A stretch of DNA of 41,207 nt, taken from NCBI GenBank assembly GCA_017502435.1, contig JAFVUZ010000198.1:1-41207 (forward strand), read 5' to 3'. This stretch comes from Lentisphaeria bacterium. Its GTDB lineage: Bacteria > Verrucomicrobiota > Lentisphaeria > Victivallales > Victivallaceae. The notes beneath the pieces were generated by a model. The model did no database searches. It saw only the letters and a list, made by a program, of their open reading frames with translations, and was not told where the DNA came from. The translations under genes and the position numbers were made by a program. Positions 26,117 through 35,524 of the stretch are shown here, piece by piece (the first letter of the stretch is position 1; every line of letters starts with the position of its first letter).

Positions 26117-27658
26117 TCAAGCCCTCCGCAGTTTACCGGCAAATTTACTGATTATCTTTTTGGCACGGATCTTCTCCGCATGGTCAAACATCATATAATA
26201 CAGAGCCGGAAAATATATCAATACTCCGGAAAATCCTGCCAATACCAGCAGGAAAAATTCATGTATATCTCCACGAAGCCAGTAATACTGCCAATAACAG
26301 ACCATTCCGGTTGCCAATGCCAGCAGTGCCGGTTCAAAAAATGAATACAATACAAAATAACGGAATCTTATATTCGCCCGCTTTATCAGATGAGGCAGAA
26401 CAAAAAATGTCGTACCGATGAATTTTGTCACTATCATTGCTCCGACAACCACCAGTTCATGCGGTTTGATCAGCAAACCGGCAATGGAAATCAAAATAAA
26501 GAAAATACTTTCAAAACTCTGCACTTTGGCAAGAAATTTATGCTCCTCTGCCATAGTGAGAAATTTTTCAGGAATAATGCGGCAGACCAGCAGAAAATAG
26601 ACAAACAATACCATCAGACGGCAGATAAATGCCGCTTCGTCATTTTCAACATTGAAAAGCAGCAGAATGATTCTCGGTGCATAAATCACTACCATCACCG
26701 TCGCTCCAGCCGCAAAAAAATTGACCCAGCGTATCGACCGTATCAATATCTGTGCCAGATGCATGGTGCGGTTGCGGCTGTGAAGCAATGCAGATATAGG
26801 TGAAATATTTTCCACATAGGGCAATGCCACCTGCTGAATCAGAAACGGTATGCGGCTGCCTAACTGAAAAATTCCGACAGGTGCAAGTCCGCAGAAAATA
26901 CTTATTAAAAGAAACATTCCGCGTTCCCAGATCATTCTGCCTATAGAGATGATATAAACCGCACTGCTGAAACGGAAAATCCCTTTGAACACCTCTTTGT
27001 CAAATGTCAGACGTATGCGGAACGCCGGAATACTTCTCCATACAGAAATCAGCATTGCCAGCTGGGTAAATCCCATGATCAGCATCACAAACAACAGCAG
27101 CACAAAAAGCCCCTCTCCGATACTGAAAATAATAATAACACCCGCAAGTTCAACTATTTTTGAAATGATTATAATGTAATTACGCAGATAAAGTTTCTGC
27201 AAACCGACAAGAATTTCAGGAAATACTCCGAGCGGAAAAACCACCGTCGCCGCAAGCCCGCTCAAAAATAACGCACGGCGGCAGAAAGAGATATATTCCG
27301 CAGTCGAATCCGCCGGCAGATGAAAAAGTTCACGCACATAATACATCCCTATAAATGTCAGCGGCAGAATCAGCAATGCCATACTCACATGACTGAAAAA
27401 AATACTTGAAACAGTATGATTGTATTTTTCAATATCTTTTTTGTAAAGTTCCGTTGCCGTTACTTTCTGTGCCGCCACTCCGAACCCGAGGTCAAGCAGC
27501 AGAGCATAACTGAAAAAACTCCACAGCATGATCCACAATCCGTACTGTGCCTCGCCGAGATGACTTATAAGCCAGCGGGTGACCAGAATTCCCTGCACCA
27601 GACGTACAAACATTGAAAAATAATTGGTAACGGTGTTTTTAAAAAATGGTATTTTCAT
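26117..27658 (-). CDS. Wzx-like polysaccharide flippase
   Basis: This 513-aa integral membrane protein has about 12-14 hydrophobic segments and the N-terminal pattern of the oligosaccharide flippase family (an FFKNTVTNYFS start, then WLISHLGEAQYGLWI and LLDLGFG). It would move the lipid-linked repeat unit from the inner to the outer face of the cytoplasmic membrane for polymerisation. The C-terminus is short, basic and cytoplasmic. The ATG at 27658 overlaps the preceding stop by ATGA and has only a weak ribosome site, so translation probably depends on coupling. Its partner polymerase (Wzy-like) is three genes upstream in the same operon. Confidence 0.85.
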   Translation of the reverse strand: MKIPFFKNTVTNYFSMFVRLVQGILVTRWLISHLGEAQYGLWIMLWSFFSYALLLDLGFGVAAQKVTATELYKKDIEKYNHTVSSIFFSHVSMALLILPLTFIGMYYVRELFHLPADSTAEYISFCRRALFLSGLAATVVFPLGVFPEILVGLQKLYLRNYIIIISKIVELAGVIIIFSIGEGLFVLLLFVMLIMGFTQLAMLISVWRSIPAFRIRLTFDKEVFKGIFRFSSAVYIISIGRMIWERGMFLLISIFCGLAPVGIFQLGSRIPFLIQQVALPYVENISPISALLHSRNRTMHLAQILIRSIRWVNFFAAGATVMVVIYAPRIILLLFNVENDEAAFICRLMVLFVYFLLVCRIIPEKFLTMAEEHKFLAKVQSFESIFFILISIAGLLIKPHELVVVGAMIVTKFIGTTFFVLPHLIKRANIRFRYFVLYSFFEPALLALATGMVCYWQYYWLRGDIHEFFLLVLAGFSGVLIYFPALYYMMFDHAEKIRAKKIISKFAGKLRRA

Positions 27659-28806
27659 AATTTTTCTGCTCTTTCTGTCATTAGTTTAAAATAATCTGCG
27701 ACGTGTATCATATTTTCCGGCAGGACCGTATTTGAAAGTATCGCCGCAAAGGAGTGTTCATTTTCAGGAATAAAACCGTGCATTCCGTTCAAAGGTTTAC
27801 CGCCCATATCAGACGGTACGATCTGAATACCTGCATCCAGCAGAAAGATCGCATCGCCGAACGCACGGTCTGTGCGGTAAATCCTGTATTTTATCTCTTC
27901 ATCTCTGCTCAAAAAGTGTCCGGGAAATTCTTTCATTATTTCAGAAATCACACCTTCTGCTTTTTCATTGAGATAATAAAATCTTGCCATTGTGGAATCG
28001 AAACAGGCTCCGTAATCTCTGCCGAAAACGAGTCCGCTTTTTTCCATTTTACTCATAATATCAACCGTTCCTGCAAGCGGAGTCATTCCGTGGTCGGAAA
28101 TAACGGTAAAATGCACTTCTTCCGCATAATCAACAGCTTTTTGATAAAGATTCTCAATTTCAGTTCGGATTTCATTAAGTTTTGTTTTTATTACGGTTTC
28201 GTTATTGATATTGTCGTGCAGAACGCCGTCGAAACTTGCGGTATAAACAAAGAGGAAATTTTTGCCGTCCTCAATGGCTTTACGGGCGGCAAGATAATTT
28301 TTTGTATCGCTCAAATGCCAGTCAGAAATATGGAAATTCACTCCCTTTGAACTCAAAGTGTCATGCAGATTGGCAATATTTTCCATACCGTTGGCAATAA
28401 ACAAGTCACGTTTTTCGCAGTAATCAACATATTTGAGTTTCCAAACCGGCATACGGTAAAGCTGAAAATATCCGCTGAATCCGTAAAATTTTTTCAGCAG
28501 TTTGGACAAATGATGCCGCACTCTGCCGCGATTCCAGAAACTTGCAGGTTTGAAAAGCCACGCCAGACGGGAAATATTTTTGAACGGGGAACTTTCCGGA
28601 GCGAAACGGAACAAGCCCAAGTGTCCATGTTCCGCCGGAGTTTTGCCGGAAAGAATAGTCGGAATTGCACTGCTGGAATAACCGAACTGCATATCAATCT
28701 TTTTGCGGTACGGCAGCAAATCAGTCAAAAAACCGTGGTCATTGACGATTTTCCAGCCCAGAGCATCTATAAAAAGAAATATTTCAATTGTTTTATGTTT
28801 TTTCAT
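27655..28806 (-). CDS. Alkaline phosphatase-superfamily phosphodiesterase-like enzyme
   Basis: This 383-aa protein has the metal-site pattern of the type I phosphodiesterase/nucleotide pyrophosphatase group: FIDALG with D14, a Ser-rich stretch SSSAIPTILSG (44-54, likely nucleophile region), SFDGVLHD, ISDHGM and GMHGF. These supply the Asp/His ligands for two zinc-type metals. No signal peptide or membrane anchor is visible, so it may act in the cytoplasm, for example on a nucleotide-sugar or phosphorylated sugar intermediate. The ATG at 28806 has GAGGTG upstream; a GTG two codons earlier overlaps that site. It sits between the GH9 gene (7-base gap) and the flippase gene (ATGA overlap). The exact substrate is unknown. 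Confidence 0.75.
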   Translation of the reverse strand: MKKHKTIEIFLFIDALGWKIVNDHGFLTDLLPYRKKIDMQFGYSSSAIPTILSGKTPAEHGHLGLFRFAPESSPFKNISRLAWLFKPASFWNRGRVRHHLSKLLKKFYGFSGYFQLYRMPVWKLKYVDYCEKRDLFIANGMENIANLHDTLSSKGVNFHISDWHLSDTKNYLAARKAIEDGKNFLFVYTASFDGVLHDNINNETVIKTKLNEIRTEIENLYQKAVDYAEEVHFTVISDHGMTPLAGTVDIMSKMEKSGLVFGRDYGACFDSTMARFYYLNEKAEGVISEIMKEFPGHFLSRDEEIKYRIYRTDRAFGDAIFLLDAGIQIVPSDMGGKPLNGMHGFIPENEHSFAAILSNTVLPENMIHVADYFKLMTERAEKL

Positions 28807-28813
28807 ATTCACC

Positions 28814-31036
28814 TCATGGCAGAGCCCGGTAGCCGGGAAGTTTGCGGAAATCCGCCGCAGGTTTTCTTTGTTTTAAATCATCAGTCGGCAGAGACGGCTT
28901 TTCAATCAGATAACCGACAGTCACTGCCGCCGGTAAAATTGTCTCCCAGACGCTGTATTCACTTGACGGCACGCTCAGAAATTCGAGATTTACATAACGT
29001 CGGAAAATTGGAAGTTTATCCGCATTGCTTTTGTAAACCATTTCCACTGCATTGCGATCAAGTCCGAAAGTATTGCCGTATGGAGTTATTCCCGGTACAA
29101 ATTCTCCGATTCCGTCAGCATAACTTACAAGATCGAGAAAGACTGCGGGATAAATTTTGCCGAGCCCCGAAGTCATACTTCTGCCCAATGGATTTGCTCC
29201 GTTATGGAAATCATTGGCAAGATATGCACCATTGAGATACTTTTCATTTCCGGTGATTTTATGGGCGGCAATGAGTGTAACTGCACGCAGCAGAGGATGA
29301 TAATTTCCCCAGCTCATGGCGTGAACCCAGCCTGCATTGTGAGCGTGCCACAAAGTGCGGTACGGATAAGCATTTTCCTGTTCTGCAAGCATTTTATCCG
29401 CATCACGCAGAACGATTTTACGGTATTCTTTACGGAATACTTCAAGTTCTTCTGTCGGATAAAGTTCCAGAATCATCCATGAAAGTTTAGACCATCTCCA
29501 GAAATTTCTGCGGAAATCCTCCAATATACGTTTTGAATCTGCTGCAATCTGCAGCAGATATTTTTTATCTCCGGTCAGAGCATAAAGATTGGCACCGGCT
29601 TTAAGCAGATTTTCCGCATCGAGCTGCATTCCCTCGCTGTAATAAATCATTTTGGACTGATAAATGTATCCATTGGCAAAAATATTTTTGCGGTCAAGAG
29701 CATAGTTCCATGCCTTAACTGCTGATTTCAAATATTTCTCTGATTCTGCCCCCGCTTTTTTCATTGCAAGGGCGAGAGTGCTGACGGCAGCGGCATATTC
29801 CAGTGTGCCTCTGCGTGAAGGAGCGGAAATATAATAAATACGCCTGTCCTGATCCGGCAATCCTTCTCCGGCTACCGGATGTCCTGTGGTTTCAAACCAT
29901 GTACCGACTCCGCCGTTTTGTTGTTGAACTGCCATCAGGTGTTTCAAGCCCCATGCTGCTTCGTCAAGTATATCCGGAATACCGTTACCGCTTTCAGGAA
30001 TATTCAACTGTCCGTCGATAAAATTCTGCGGCTTCATCAAATAAACAGTTGCCAAATCATTGACGATTCGCAAATGTTGCGGACGGCGGTCATAATCTGC
30101 CGCATCGTGCCATCCTCCGGGTGCGGAATATTCTTTGGCAGCAGAGTGCAGCAAAGCGGTACGTTTTATGATGTCAAAGTGTTTAACGGCAATACGTTTT
30201 GACTTGAAAATAAAACCTTCATCCGTATTTTTACCTGCAAGATAATGTTCTGCATTGCCGGGAAATGAACCCTGCCGGACTTTTAAATGACATTCCGGAC
30301 TTGTCCAGTCGGTAAACGGCAGTGTTTTGGCAATGCCGCAACGCTTGTGATAAAGCCCTCTGGCATGAATATAAAACGCCTCATTCAAACTCTCACTGCC
30401 AATAACAAAATCCATACTTCTGCCGATTCCGTCAATATAAAAATAATATCTGCCGGGCGTGCTGAATCCGGAATAATCAAGTTCCAGAACTTCCTCTCCG
30501 GTAAAAGGTACTCTCCATTGATACTTCGGATCACTCCGCCGCAGTTTCAAACTGTTGCGGAAAACACATTTGTTGTCTGCGGTGTTGCGGATTTCAAAAA
30601 ATTTACCGGCAAAATGTTTCAGTTCCAATGCACCTGCACTGCCGAGCCATGCTCCTGTATAAGCATATTTTTCCTTTTGATTTGCACCGTTCCCGACCTG
30701 ATTGAGTTTGAAAATATTACTTGGAATTTCCGGATCGTATTGCAGTTTGATTGAATTCAGATCTCGTTTTTCGCCTTTTTTGAACGGGGTGCCGAATACC
30801 AGATAAGTAAATCCTGTAATATCGGCTTTTTTTGAAATATTTCCGTTTATATCCCGTTTCAAGCCGTTTTCTTTTGCCCAGAATCCGGTACGGATAATAT
30901 TCATTCCGACTGAAGAATAATTCAATGGCGTTTTCACCGGGGCTTTTAAAACCGCCACCGCCGGTGTAAGAAATTCGTATTCAACGGCAATTGCCAATAA
31001 AGGCAGCAAAAACAAAAACATCATAAAGATTTTCAT
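28814..31036 (-). CDS. Glycoside hydrolase family 9 enzyme (endoglucanase-like)
   Basis: This 740-aa secreted enzyme has a signal peptide (hydrophobic 3-17, likely cut near AIA-VEY). Residues ~20-230 form a beta-sandwich region including a CelD_N-like Ig domain. The (alpha/alpha)6 GH9 barrel runs from about 240 to 715, with the catalytic DAxxD pattern at D311/D314 (GGWHDAADYD), IPESGNGIPDILDEAAWG, NDFHNGANPLGRS and a candidate general acid E693 (SSEYSVWE). GH9 enzymes cut beta-1,4-glucans and some related polymers by inversion. Placement directly after the polymerase gene (ATGA overlap) suggests trimming or release of the operon's own polysaccharide, as with cellulases in cellulose-synthesis operons, rather than food digestion. 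No dockerin or carbohydrate-binding module is seen. Confidence 0.85.
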   Translation of the reverse strand: MKIFMMFLFLLPLLAIAVEYEFLTPAVAVLKAPVKTPLNYSSVGMNIIRTGFWAKENGLKRDINGNISKKADITGFTYLVFGTPFKKGEKRDLNSIKLQYDPEIPSNIFKLNQVGNGANQKEKYAYTGAWLGSAGALELKHFAGKFFEIRNTADNKCVFRNSLKLRRSDPKYQWRVPFTGEEVLELDYSGFSTPGRYYFYIDGIGRSMDFVIGSESLNEAFYIHARGLYHKRCGIAKTLPFTDWTSPECHLKVRQGSFPGNAEHYLAGKNTDEGFIFKSKRIAVKHFDIIKRTALLHSAAKEYSAPGGWHDAADYDRRPQHLRIVNDLATVYLMKPQNFIDGQLNIPESGNGIPDILDEAAWGLKHLMAVQQQNGGVGTWFETTGHPVAGEGLPDQDRRIYYISAPSRRGTLEYAAAVSTLALAMKKAGAESEKYLKSAVKAWNYALDRKNIFANGYIYQSKMIYYSEGMQLDAENLLKAGANLYALTGDKKYLLQIAADSKRILEDFRRNFWRWSKLSWMILELYPTEELEVFRKEYRKIVLRDADKMLAEQENAYPYRTLWHAHNAGWVHAMSWGNYHPLLRAVTLIAAHKITGNEKYLNGAYLANDFHNGANPLGRSMTSGLGKIYPAVFLDLVSYADGIGEFVPGITPYGNTFGLDRNAVEMVYKSNADKLPIFRRYVNLEFLSVPSSEYSVWETILPAAVTVGYLIEKPSLPTDDLKQRKPAADFRKLPGYRALP

Positions 31037-32361
31037 ATTGCAGCCTCCACTTCGCCGGAAACAAATTTGCCGTTGTATTTATAAAGAATACTCAAAGCTG
31101 CAAAAAGTATCATCATCTGAATAAAATTCACCTGCTGTTTCATTACCCATTCCAGCGTGGACTGCAGATAAACCGCCGTCAGACCGCCGACAATGCCGGA
31201 GGGAATATAAAATAAATTCGTCCGCCGCAGACGTTTCACCAGTTTGCAGGCAGCAATATAATAATATCCCAGCCACGACAGAAATGCCGCCAGTGCCAGA
31301 AATCCGCATTCAGCACCAACCAGCAGATAACTTGTTTCAACGATACCCTCTTTGAAATCTTTGGCAATTCGCTTATTTTCGTAACGGTATTCACAGTACG
31401 GATAAGGCGGATTGATTTTGATACCCCAGTTGTTCAGTCCCACTCCGGCAAACGGCTTGTCGCACATCATATTCCATGCTGAAGCCGCCAGATACTGACG
31501 TGTCATAAGAGATTCCCTGGGTGCATTTTCAAAACGCTTGATAATATTCGGCAGCAGCAGCAGCAAACCGAAAAAACACAGCAGAAATATCGGCAGCAGA
31601 ATCTGAATTTTTCGCATATGAAACTGATAACGCAATGACAGCAGCGTGGTTATCGCACATCCGAAAGGCAGACAAACCATCGCTCCGCGTGAATAAGTTC
31701 GCATACACGCCGCCGATGCCATCAGAAAAAATCCGGCAAACAAAAAGCGTTTCCACCCCTTGTTCACATTGAAATAATATGAGAAAAATATCGGAGCAAT
31801 AAGATTCATAAACATACCCATACTGTTCTGATGCGGAAAAAGTCCGTTCGCCTGATGAATCCCCTTCAAATGCTGAAGCACCACTGAACAGAATGTCACC
31901 GTTGCAACAATACCGAAGCCGATCATCACCGTACTGAAATCCCTCGTGTTATACAAATAATAGTATGTACAGATAAAAACAATGTACATCATAATCATTT
32001 TCCCCAATTCAAACCATGAAAAAAGCGTATTGTCTGCATTGATGAGCGACGGCAGACACAGCAGGAAATAAATCCAGTATATTTTGCTCCCTCCGTCAGG
32101 CATGAACGGCTTTTTGTGATACAATATCAGCATACCGGTAATCATTGCCAATGCTATCAGATAGACCAGCGAAACCTCCATGCCCCGGGAGGTCCCGCGG
32201 TATGTTTCATGCGAAAAAAAGTTGATCGATACCTGATTGAACATCATCACCGGCAGCAATACCGCAAGGAATGCATAACGCATATACTTACGGTTCAATG
32301 TAAGTATATACCCCAGCGGCAGTACGCCCATAAATGCAATGAAAAAAATCAGGTATTTCAT
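31033..32361 (-). CDS. Wzy/O-antigen-ligase-like membrane protein
   Basis: This 442-aa polytopic membrane protein has about 10-12 hydrophobic segments and a long periplasmic loop at about 275-345. The pattern RTYSRGAMV followed later by GVGLNNW is typical of the O-antigen ligase/polymerase family. It probably joins repeat units on the outer face of the cytoplasmic membrane, since the operon also holds a flippase, a Wzz-like co-polymerase and a Wza-like exporter. Polymerase and ligase activity cannot be separated by sequence alone. The ATG at 32361 has AAGGG about 8 bases upstream and starts 10 bases after the export-lipoprotein stop. Confidence 0.82.
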   Translation of the reverse strand: MKYLIFFIAFMGVLPLGYILTLNRKYMRYAFLAVLLPVMMFNQVSINFFSHETYRGTSRGMEVSLVYLIALAMITGMLILYHKKPFMPDGGSKIYWIYFLLCLPSLINADNTLFSWFELGKMIMMYIVFICTYYYLYNTRDFSTVMIGFGIVATVTFCSVVLQHLKGIHQANGLFPHQNSMGMFMNLIAPIFFSYYFNVNKGWKRFLFAGFFLMASAACMRTYSRGAMVCLPFGCAITTLLSLRYQFHMRKIQILLPIFLLCFFGLLLLLPNIIKRFENAPRESLMTRQYLAASAWNMMCDKPFAGVGLNNWGIKINPPYPYCEYRYENKRIAKDFKEGIVETSYLLVGAECGFLALAAFLSWLGYYYIAACKLVKRLRRTNLFYIPSGIVGGLTAVYLQSTLEWVMKQQVNFIQMMILFAALSILYKYNGKFVSGEVEAAI

Positions 32362-32371
32362 CTGTTAACCC

Positions 32372-33421
32372 TTAAAACAGCACATTGAATACCGGTCCGG
32401 TGAAGGTTCCGAGGAATTGAGCCGTCGGCAACAGTTTGCGGACGAAAACGTTGTATTCAGAGATATTGTCATGCGGTATATAAACCACATCTCCCGGCTG
32501 CAGTCTGACATTGGCACAGCGTCCCTGCATGATGCCGTCAATATCAACACGGTAAAAACGCGGATTTTCCATTCCGCCGCGGATGATGACGCCGTACTGC
32601 CAGTGTTCCTCTTTCAACCCCAATCCGGAAGAAATAAGTTCCAATATACCGAGATTCTGATCCCACAATCTCTTGTGCGGACGGTAAATACTGCCGATAA
32701 TGCTGACCATTGCTTCGGAACGGACAGCGATATAAATATAATCGCCTTTTTTGAGTTTTACATTGTGCCAGCGGTCGCCTTTTTCTATAGCAAGTGAGAA
32801 ATTGACCGGCAGGATTTTGCCGTCACGTACAATAATACTGTTCTGATAATCGGCGGCATCAAGCATCTGGTCGTCAAAGTCACGCACCGCAGAACCGCCC
32901 GCTTTGGCAAAAAGATCCGCCAGACGCATTCCGTTGGAAATCACAAACATTCCCGGATTGTTGACTGCACCTGCAATAGTTGCAGTCTGACTTCTGACGT
33001 CAATGGCAAAAACGCCGAGTTCAGGATTTTTGATATATTGAGAATAAATTTTTTTAATCTTTTCAGATGCCTCCTCCAAAGTCAGTCCCGCAACCTGCAC
33101 CTGACCTGCAAACATCACACCGATTGCTCCGTCGGGAGTCACCAGAGATTCCATGATCAAGTCGGGATGACTGTAAACACGAATGCTTATTTTGTCACCG
33201 GCATTAATACGGTAAACCGGTTCTTTCTGAGCATCGAGAGTTTTAAGAAGTTCCAGCTGGCGGCGTTTATCCTCGTCAGTCAGACCTGCCTGATCGACGA
33301 CTCCGCTCGGCAGATTATTTATATCCGGAAACTGATCAAAATTGCCGGTAAAACGGTTGTAGCATCCGGTCAGTGAAACGATACCGGAAAGTACAGCAAT
33401 AAACAAAAGAATTTTTTTCAT
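32372..33421 (-). CDS. Wza-like polysaccharide export lipoprotein
   Basis: This 349-aa protein begins with a lipoprotein signal peptide ending in LTGC (Cys20). From about 66 it carries the poly-export domain (EPVYRINAGDKISIRVYSHPDL...VTPDGAI), followed by two SLBB-like beta-grasp domains (IAGAVNNPGMF and the later IIGSIYRPHKR segment) and a final GDVVYIP motif. Such proteins form an outer-membrane oligomer through which the polysaccharide leaves the cell. The hydrophobic C-terminal tail (LPTAQFLGTFTGPVF) could be the membrane-spanning helix. The ATG at 33421 has AGGAG 10 bases upstream and overlaps the stop of its inner-membrane partner by ATGA, a usual pairing. Confidence 0.88.
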   Translation of the reverse strand: MKKILLFIAVLSGIVSLTGCYNRFTGNFDQFPDINNLPSGVVDQAGLTDEDKRRQLELLKTLDAQKEPVYRINAGDKISIRVYSHPDLIMESLVTPDGAIGVMFAGQVQVAGLTLEEASEKIKKIYSQYIKNPELGVFAIDVRSQTATIAGAVNNPGMFVISNGMRLADLFAKAGGSAVRDFDDQMLDAADYQNSIIVRDGKILPVNFSLAIEKGDRWHNVKLKKGDYIYIAVRSEAMVSIIGSIYRPHKRLWDQNLGILELISSGLGLKEEHWQYGVIIRGGMENPRFYRVDIDGIMQGRCANVRLQPGDVVYIPHDNISEYNVFVRKLLPTAQFLGTFTGPVFNVLF

Positions 33422-35514
33422 CGTATATAGTCTCCTGTAATAACTTTTTCAACGTCGGTAACTCCGGTCAGAATGGCATAAACTTTGTGTTCCTCGTCAT
33501 GCAGTTTCAAAACACGACGCAGAACGCTGCGGTTAGTTTTACGTTTACCGATATACAGCAAAGTGGCATCACAAATATCATGCAGCTGTCTGACGATCAA
33601 ACATGAAGCATTGAAGGGCTGTTCTCTGGAAATACGGATAAGCTGATAATGTTTTTTCAATTCATTGACAATGCCGTAGAGAGTTGTAATTTCGTCAGGT
33701 TCCAGTCCGGAAAGGTCGCGTACCGGGAAAAATGCAAATCCGTAGCCGTAACCGAAACCTTTGCCGTCACCGGAGGAAAAACCGCGGAGATGTTCTACAT
33801 CATTCATTTCTGCTTCTGCTTTTGCTTCTGCGTTATAATTAACGCCTACATTTCCATTGTCGGAATAGTAGAAATCGCCCATTTTCTCCATATTGATACA
33901 AATTTTTTCCACATCCGTTTCCGAAATCAGGCGGATCAAAATGGTGTTGCGTTTTGCTTTGGAGAACTGTTCGTCAAACATTACGGAACTTAAAAATGAA
34001 CCGTCAAGCGAACAGGAAAAAAGCGTTCTTGTATTTTTCAAACGTAAAATGAAGCGGTAAAACATTTCATTGTTGATAATTTTACGCTGAACAGGAGTAA
34101 ATTCGGCGTCAGCATGGGGAATAATTCCGACTGTATCAAAGTAATCTTTGTAAAATGACGCCTCTTCAATGCCGCTGAATTTACCGCGGATAATATCGTA
34201 TGCAACCATAAATACAGCATAAAGTCCGCTGACAAAAATACCGCCTATAAATATAACTGCCAGAATCTTGATCGGAAATGGCGAAAATGATTTGGTTCCT
34301 GCAACCCGTTCATTAACGATAATATCATTTGGGACATGAGCAATACTGCTGCGTACACGGGTCATTTCCTCAACCAGCAGATTAACATTTTTGTTGGTTG
34401 TTTTCATCAACTGTTCAATCTGATCATTTTCAGGAATCATATGCTGAAGTTTTTTCTCTTTTTCTTTGACCAGATTGATTTCCGCCTGCAAAGATTTCAT
34501 ACTGATTTCCAACTGATTGAGATTTAACTCTGCCTCCTGATAGCGGCTGATGATACCGTCAATGCCGAGCAGCATATTTTCATCAAATTCGGTTATTTTA
34601 TTTTTTACTTTGAAACTTTCAAATTCATTCAGGACAGCTTCATAAGCACTTTTGGCCTCTACAAAGCGTGGATTGCGTTCAGCAAACATAAGTTTGGCTT
34701 TGGCATATTCTCTTGAAGTTTTTTTCAACTCCTGAACATAATTCTGCAGAGAACCGCGATGCTTGATGACATTTGCAGGAATTACTTTATAATTCTTTTC
34801 TGCCGCCCCAAAACGCTGACGGGCATCGGCAAGTTTTACATTGAGTTCTGCCAATGATGCAGCTTGTTCACCCTGCATTTTTTTAACAGTATCCATCTCT
34901 TCCTTGGGATGGATTATACCGTATTTGCGGTGCAATCCGTGAAGTCTTTCGATCTGAGTTTTCTGATATTCCTGCAATTCAAGCATACGGCGTTCACGGG
35001 AATTAAGAAAATTACGCAATTCCGAAGTTCTGTATTCCTCATAATTTCTGATTCCCAGAGCGACAAAGGTATTTAAAAGCTGTTTGACATATTCGTCGCT
35101 TTCGCCGATTCCGCTGATGACAAACATATCATTTTGGTCACGCAGAAGTTTGACTTCGATACTCTGTTTGAGAACTGACCGCTGTTTTTCTGTCATATGC
35201 ATTTCCTCGACCAGCTGATGAAAAATCTGCTGTCTGGAAAACACTCCGAGAACATGGTTGATACTGAGCGGTTTGACCTCTTCACTGGCACGCGGTGTAT
35301 AAAAAAGCGTTACCGAACCTTCGTATTTATGGGGCGAATTTTGGAATTGAATGTATCTTGCAACCACACCGACAATGATTGTCAACAGGAAAACTGCAAT
35401 AATGCTCCATTTGAATTTCAATAATGTAAAGATGACCAGTTTCTGATACAACTGCAGTTTTTTCATCTGCCGAGTCTCTTCCTGAACATTAAAATTATTT
35501 TCAAGAGTGTCCAT
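33418..35514 (-). CDS. Wzz/Wzc-like polysaccharide co-polymerase with degenerate kinase-like domain
   Basis: This 698-aa inner-membrane protein controls chain length and couples polymerisation to export. It has TM1 at about 35-56, a long periplasmic region rich in coiled coil (about 150-390) and TM2 at about 416-443 with the expected Pro-containing start. After TM2, residues ~455-698 resemble the BY-kinase domain of Wzc/CapB by position and strand order. However, the P-loop position reads CSLDGSFLSSV and the Walker A' position LIRLISE, without the Gly-Lys-Ser/Thr or the Asp residues required for ATP. There is also no C-terminal Tyr cluster. It is therefore a likely pseudokinase co-polymerase. 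A Gly/Phe/Tyr-rich insert lies near 588-605. The ATG at 35514 has AAGGA five bases upstream. Confidence 0.82.
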   Translation of the reverse strand: MDTLENNFNVQEETRQMKKLQLYQKLVIFTLLKFKWSIIAVFLLTIIVGVVARYIQFQNSPHKYEGSVTLFYTPRASEEVKPLSINHVLGVFSRQQIFHQLVEEMHMTEKQRSVLKQSIEVKLLRDQNDMFVISGIGESDEYVKQLLNTFVALGIRNYEEYRTSELRNFLNSRERRMLELQEYQKTQIERLHGLHRKYGIIHPKEEMDTVKKMQGEQAASLAELNVKLADARQRFGAAEKNYKVIPANVIKHRGSLQNYVQELKKTSREYAKAKLMFAERNPRFVEAKSAYEAVLNEFESFKVKNKITEFDENMLLGIDGIISRYQEAELNLNQLEISMKSLQAEINLVKEKEKKLQHMIPENDQIEQLMKTTNKNVNLLVEEMTRVRSSIAHVPNDIIVNERVAGTKSFSPFPIKILAVIFIGGIFVSGLYAVFMVAYDIIRGKFSGIEEASFYKDYFDTVGIIPHADAEFTPVQRKIINNEMFYRFILRLKNTRTLFSCSLDGSFLSSVMFDEQFSKAKRNTILIRLISETDVEKICINMEKMGDFYYSDNGNVGVNYNAEAKAEAEMNDVEHLRGFSSGDGKGFGYGYGFAFFPVRDLSGLEPDEITTLYGIVNELKKHYQLIRISREQPFNASCLIVRQLHDICDATLLYIGKRKTNRSVLRRVLKLHDEEHKVYAILTGVTDVEKVITGDYIR

Positions 35515-35524
35515 GTTATTCCTT

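Noticed and set aside
28363..29235. 290-codon plus-strand open frame antisense to the GH9 and phosphodiesterase genes
   Set aside because: It lies opposite two well-supported genes, crosses their junction and has a composition typical of antisense shadows (Cys/His/Gln rich, no recognisable motif).
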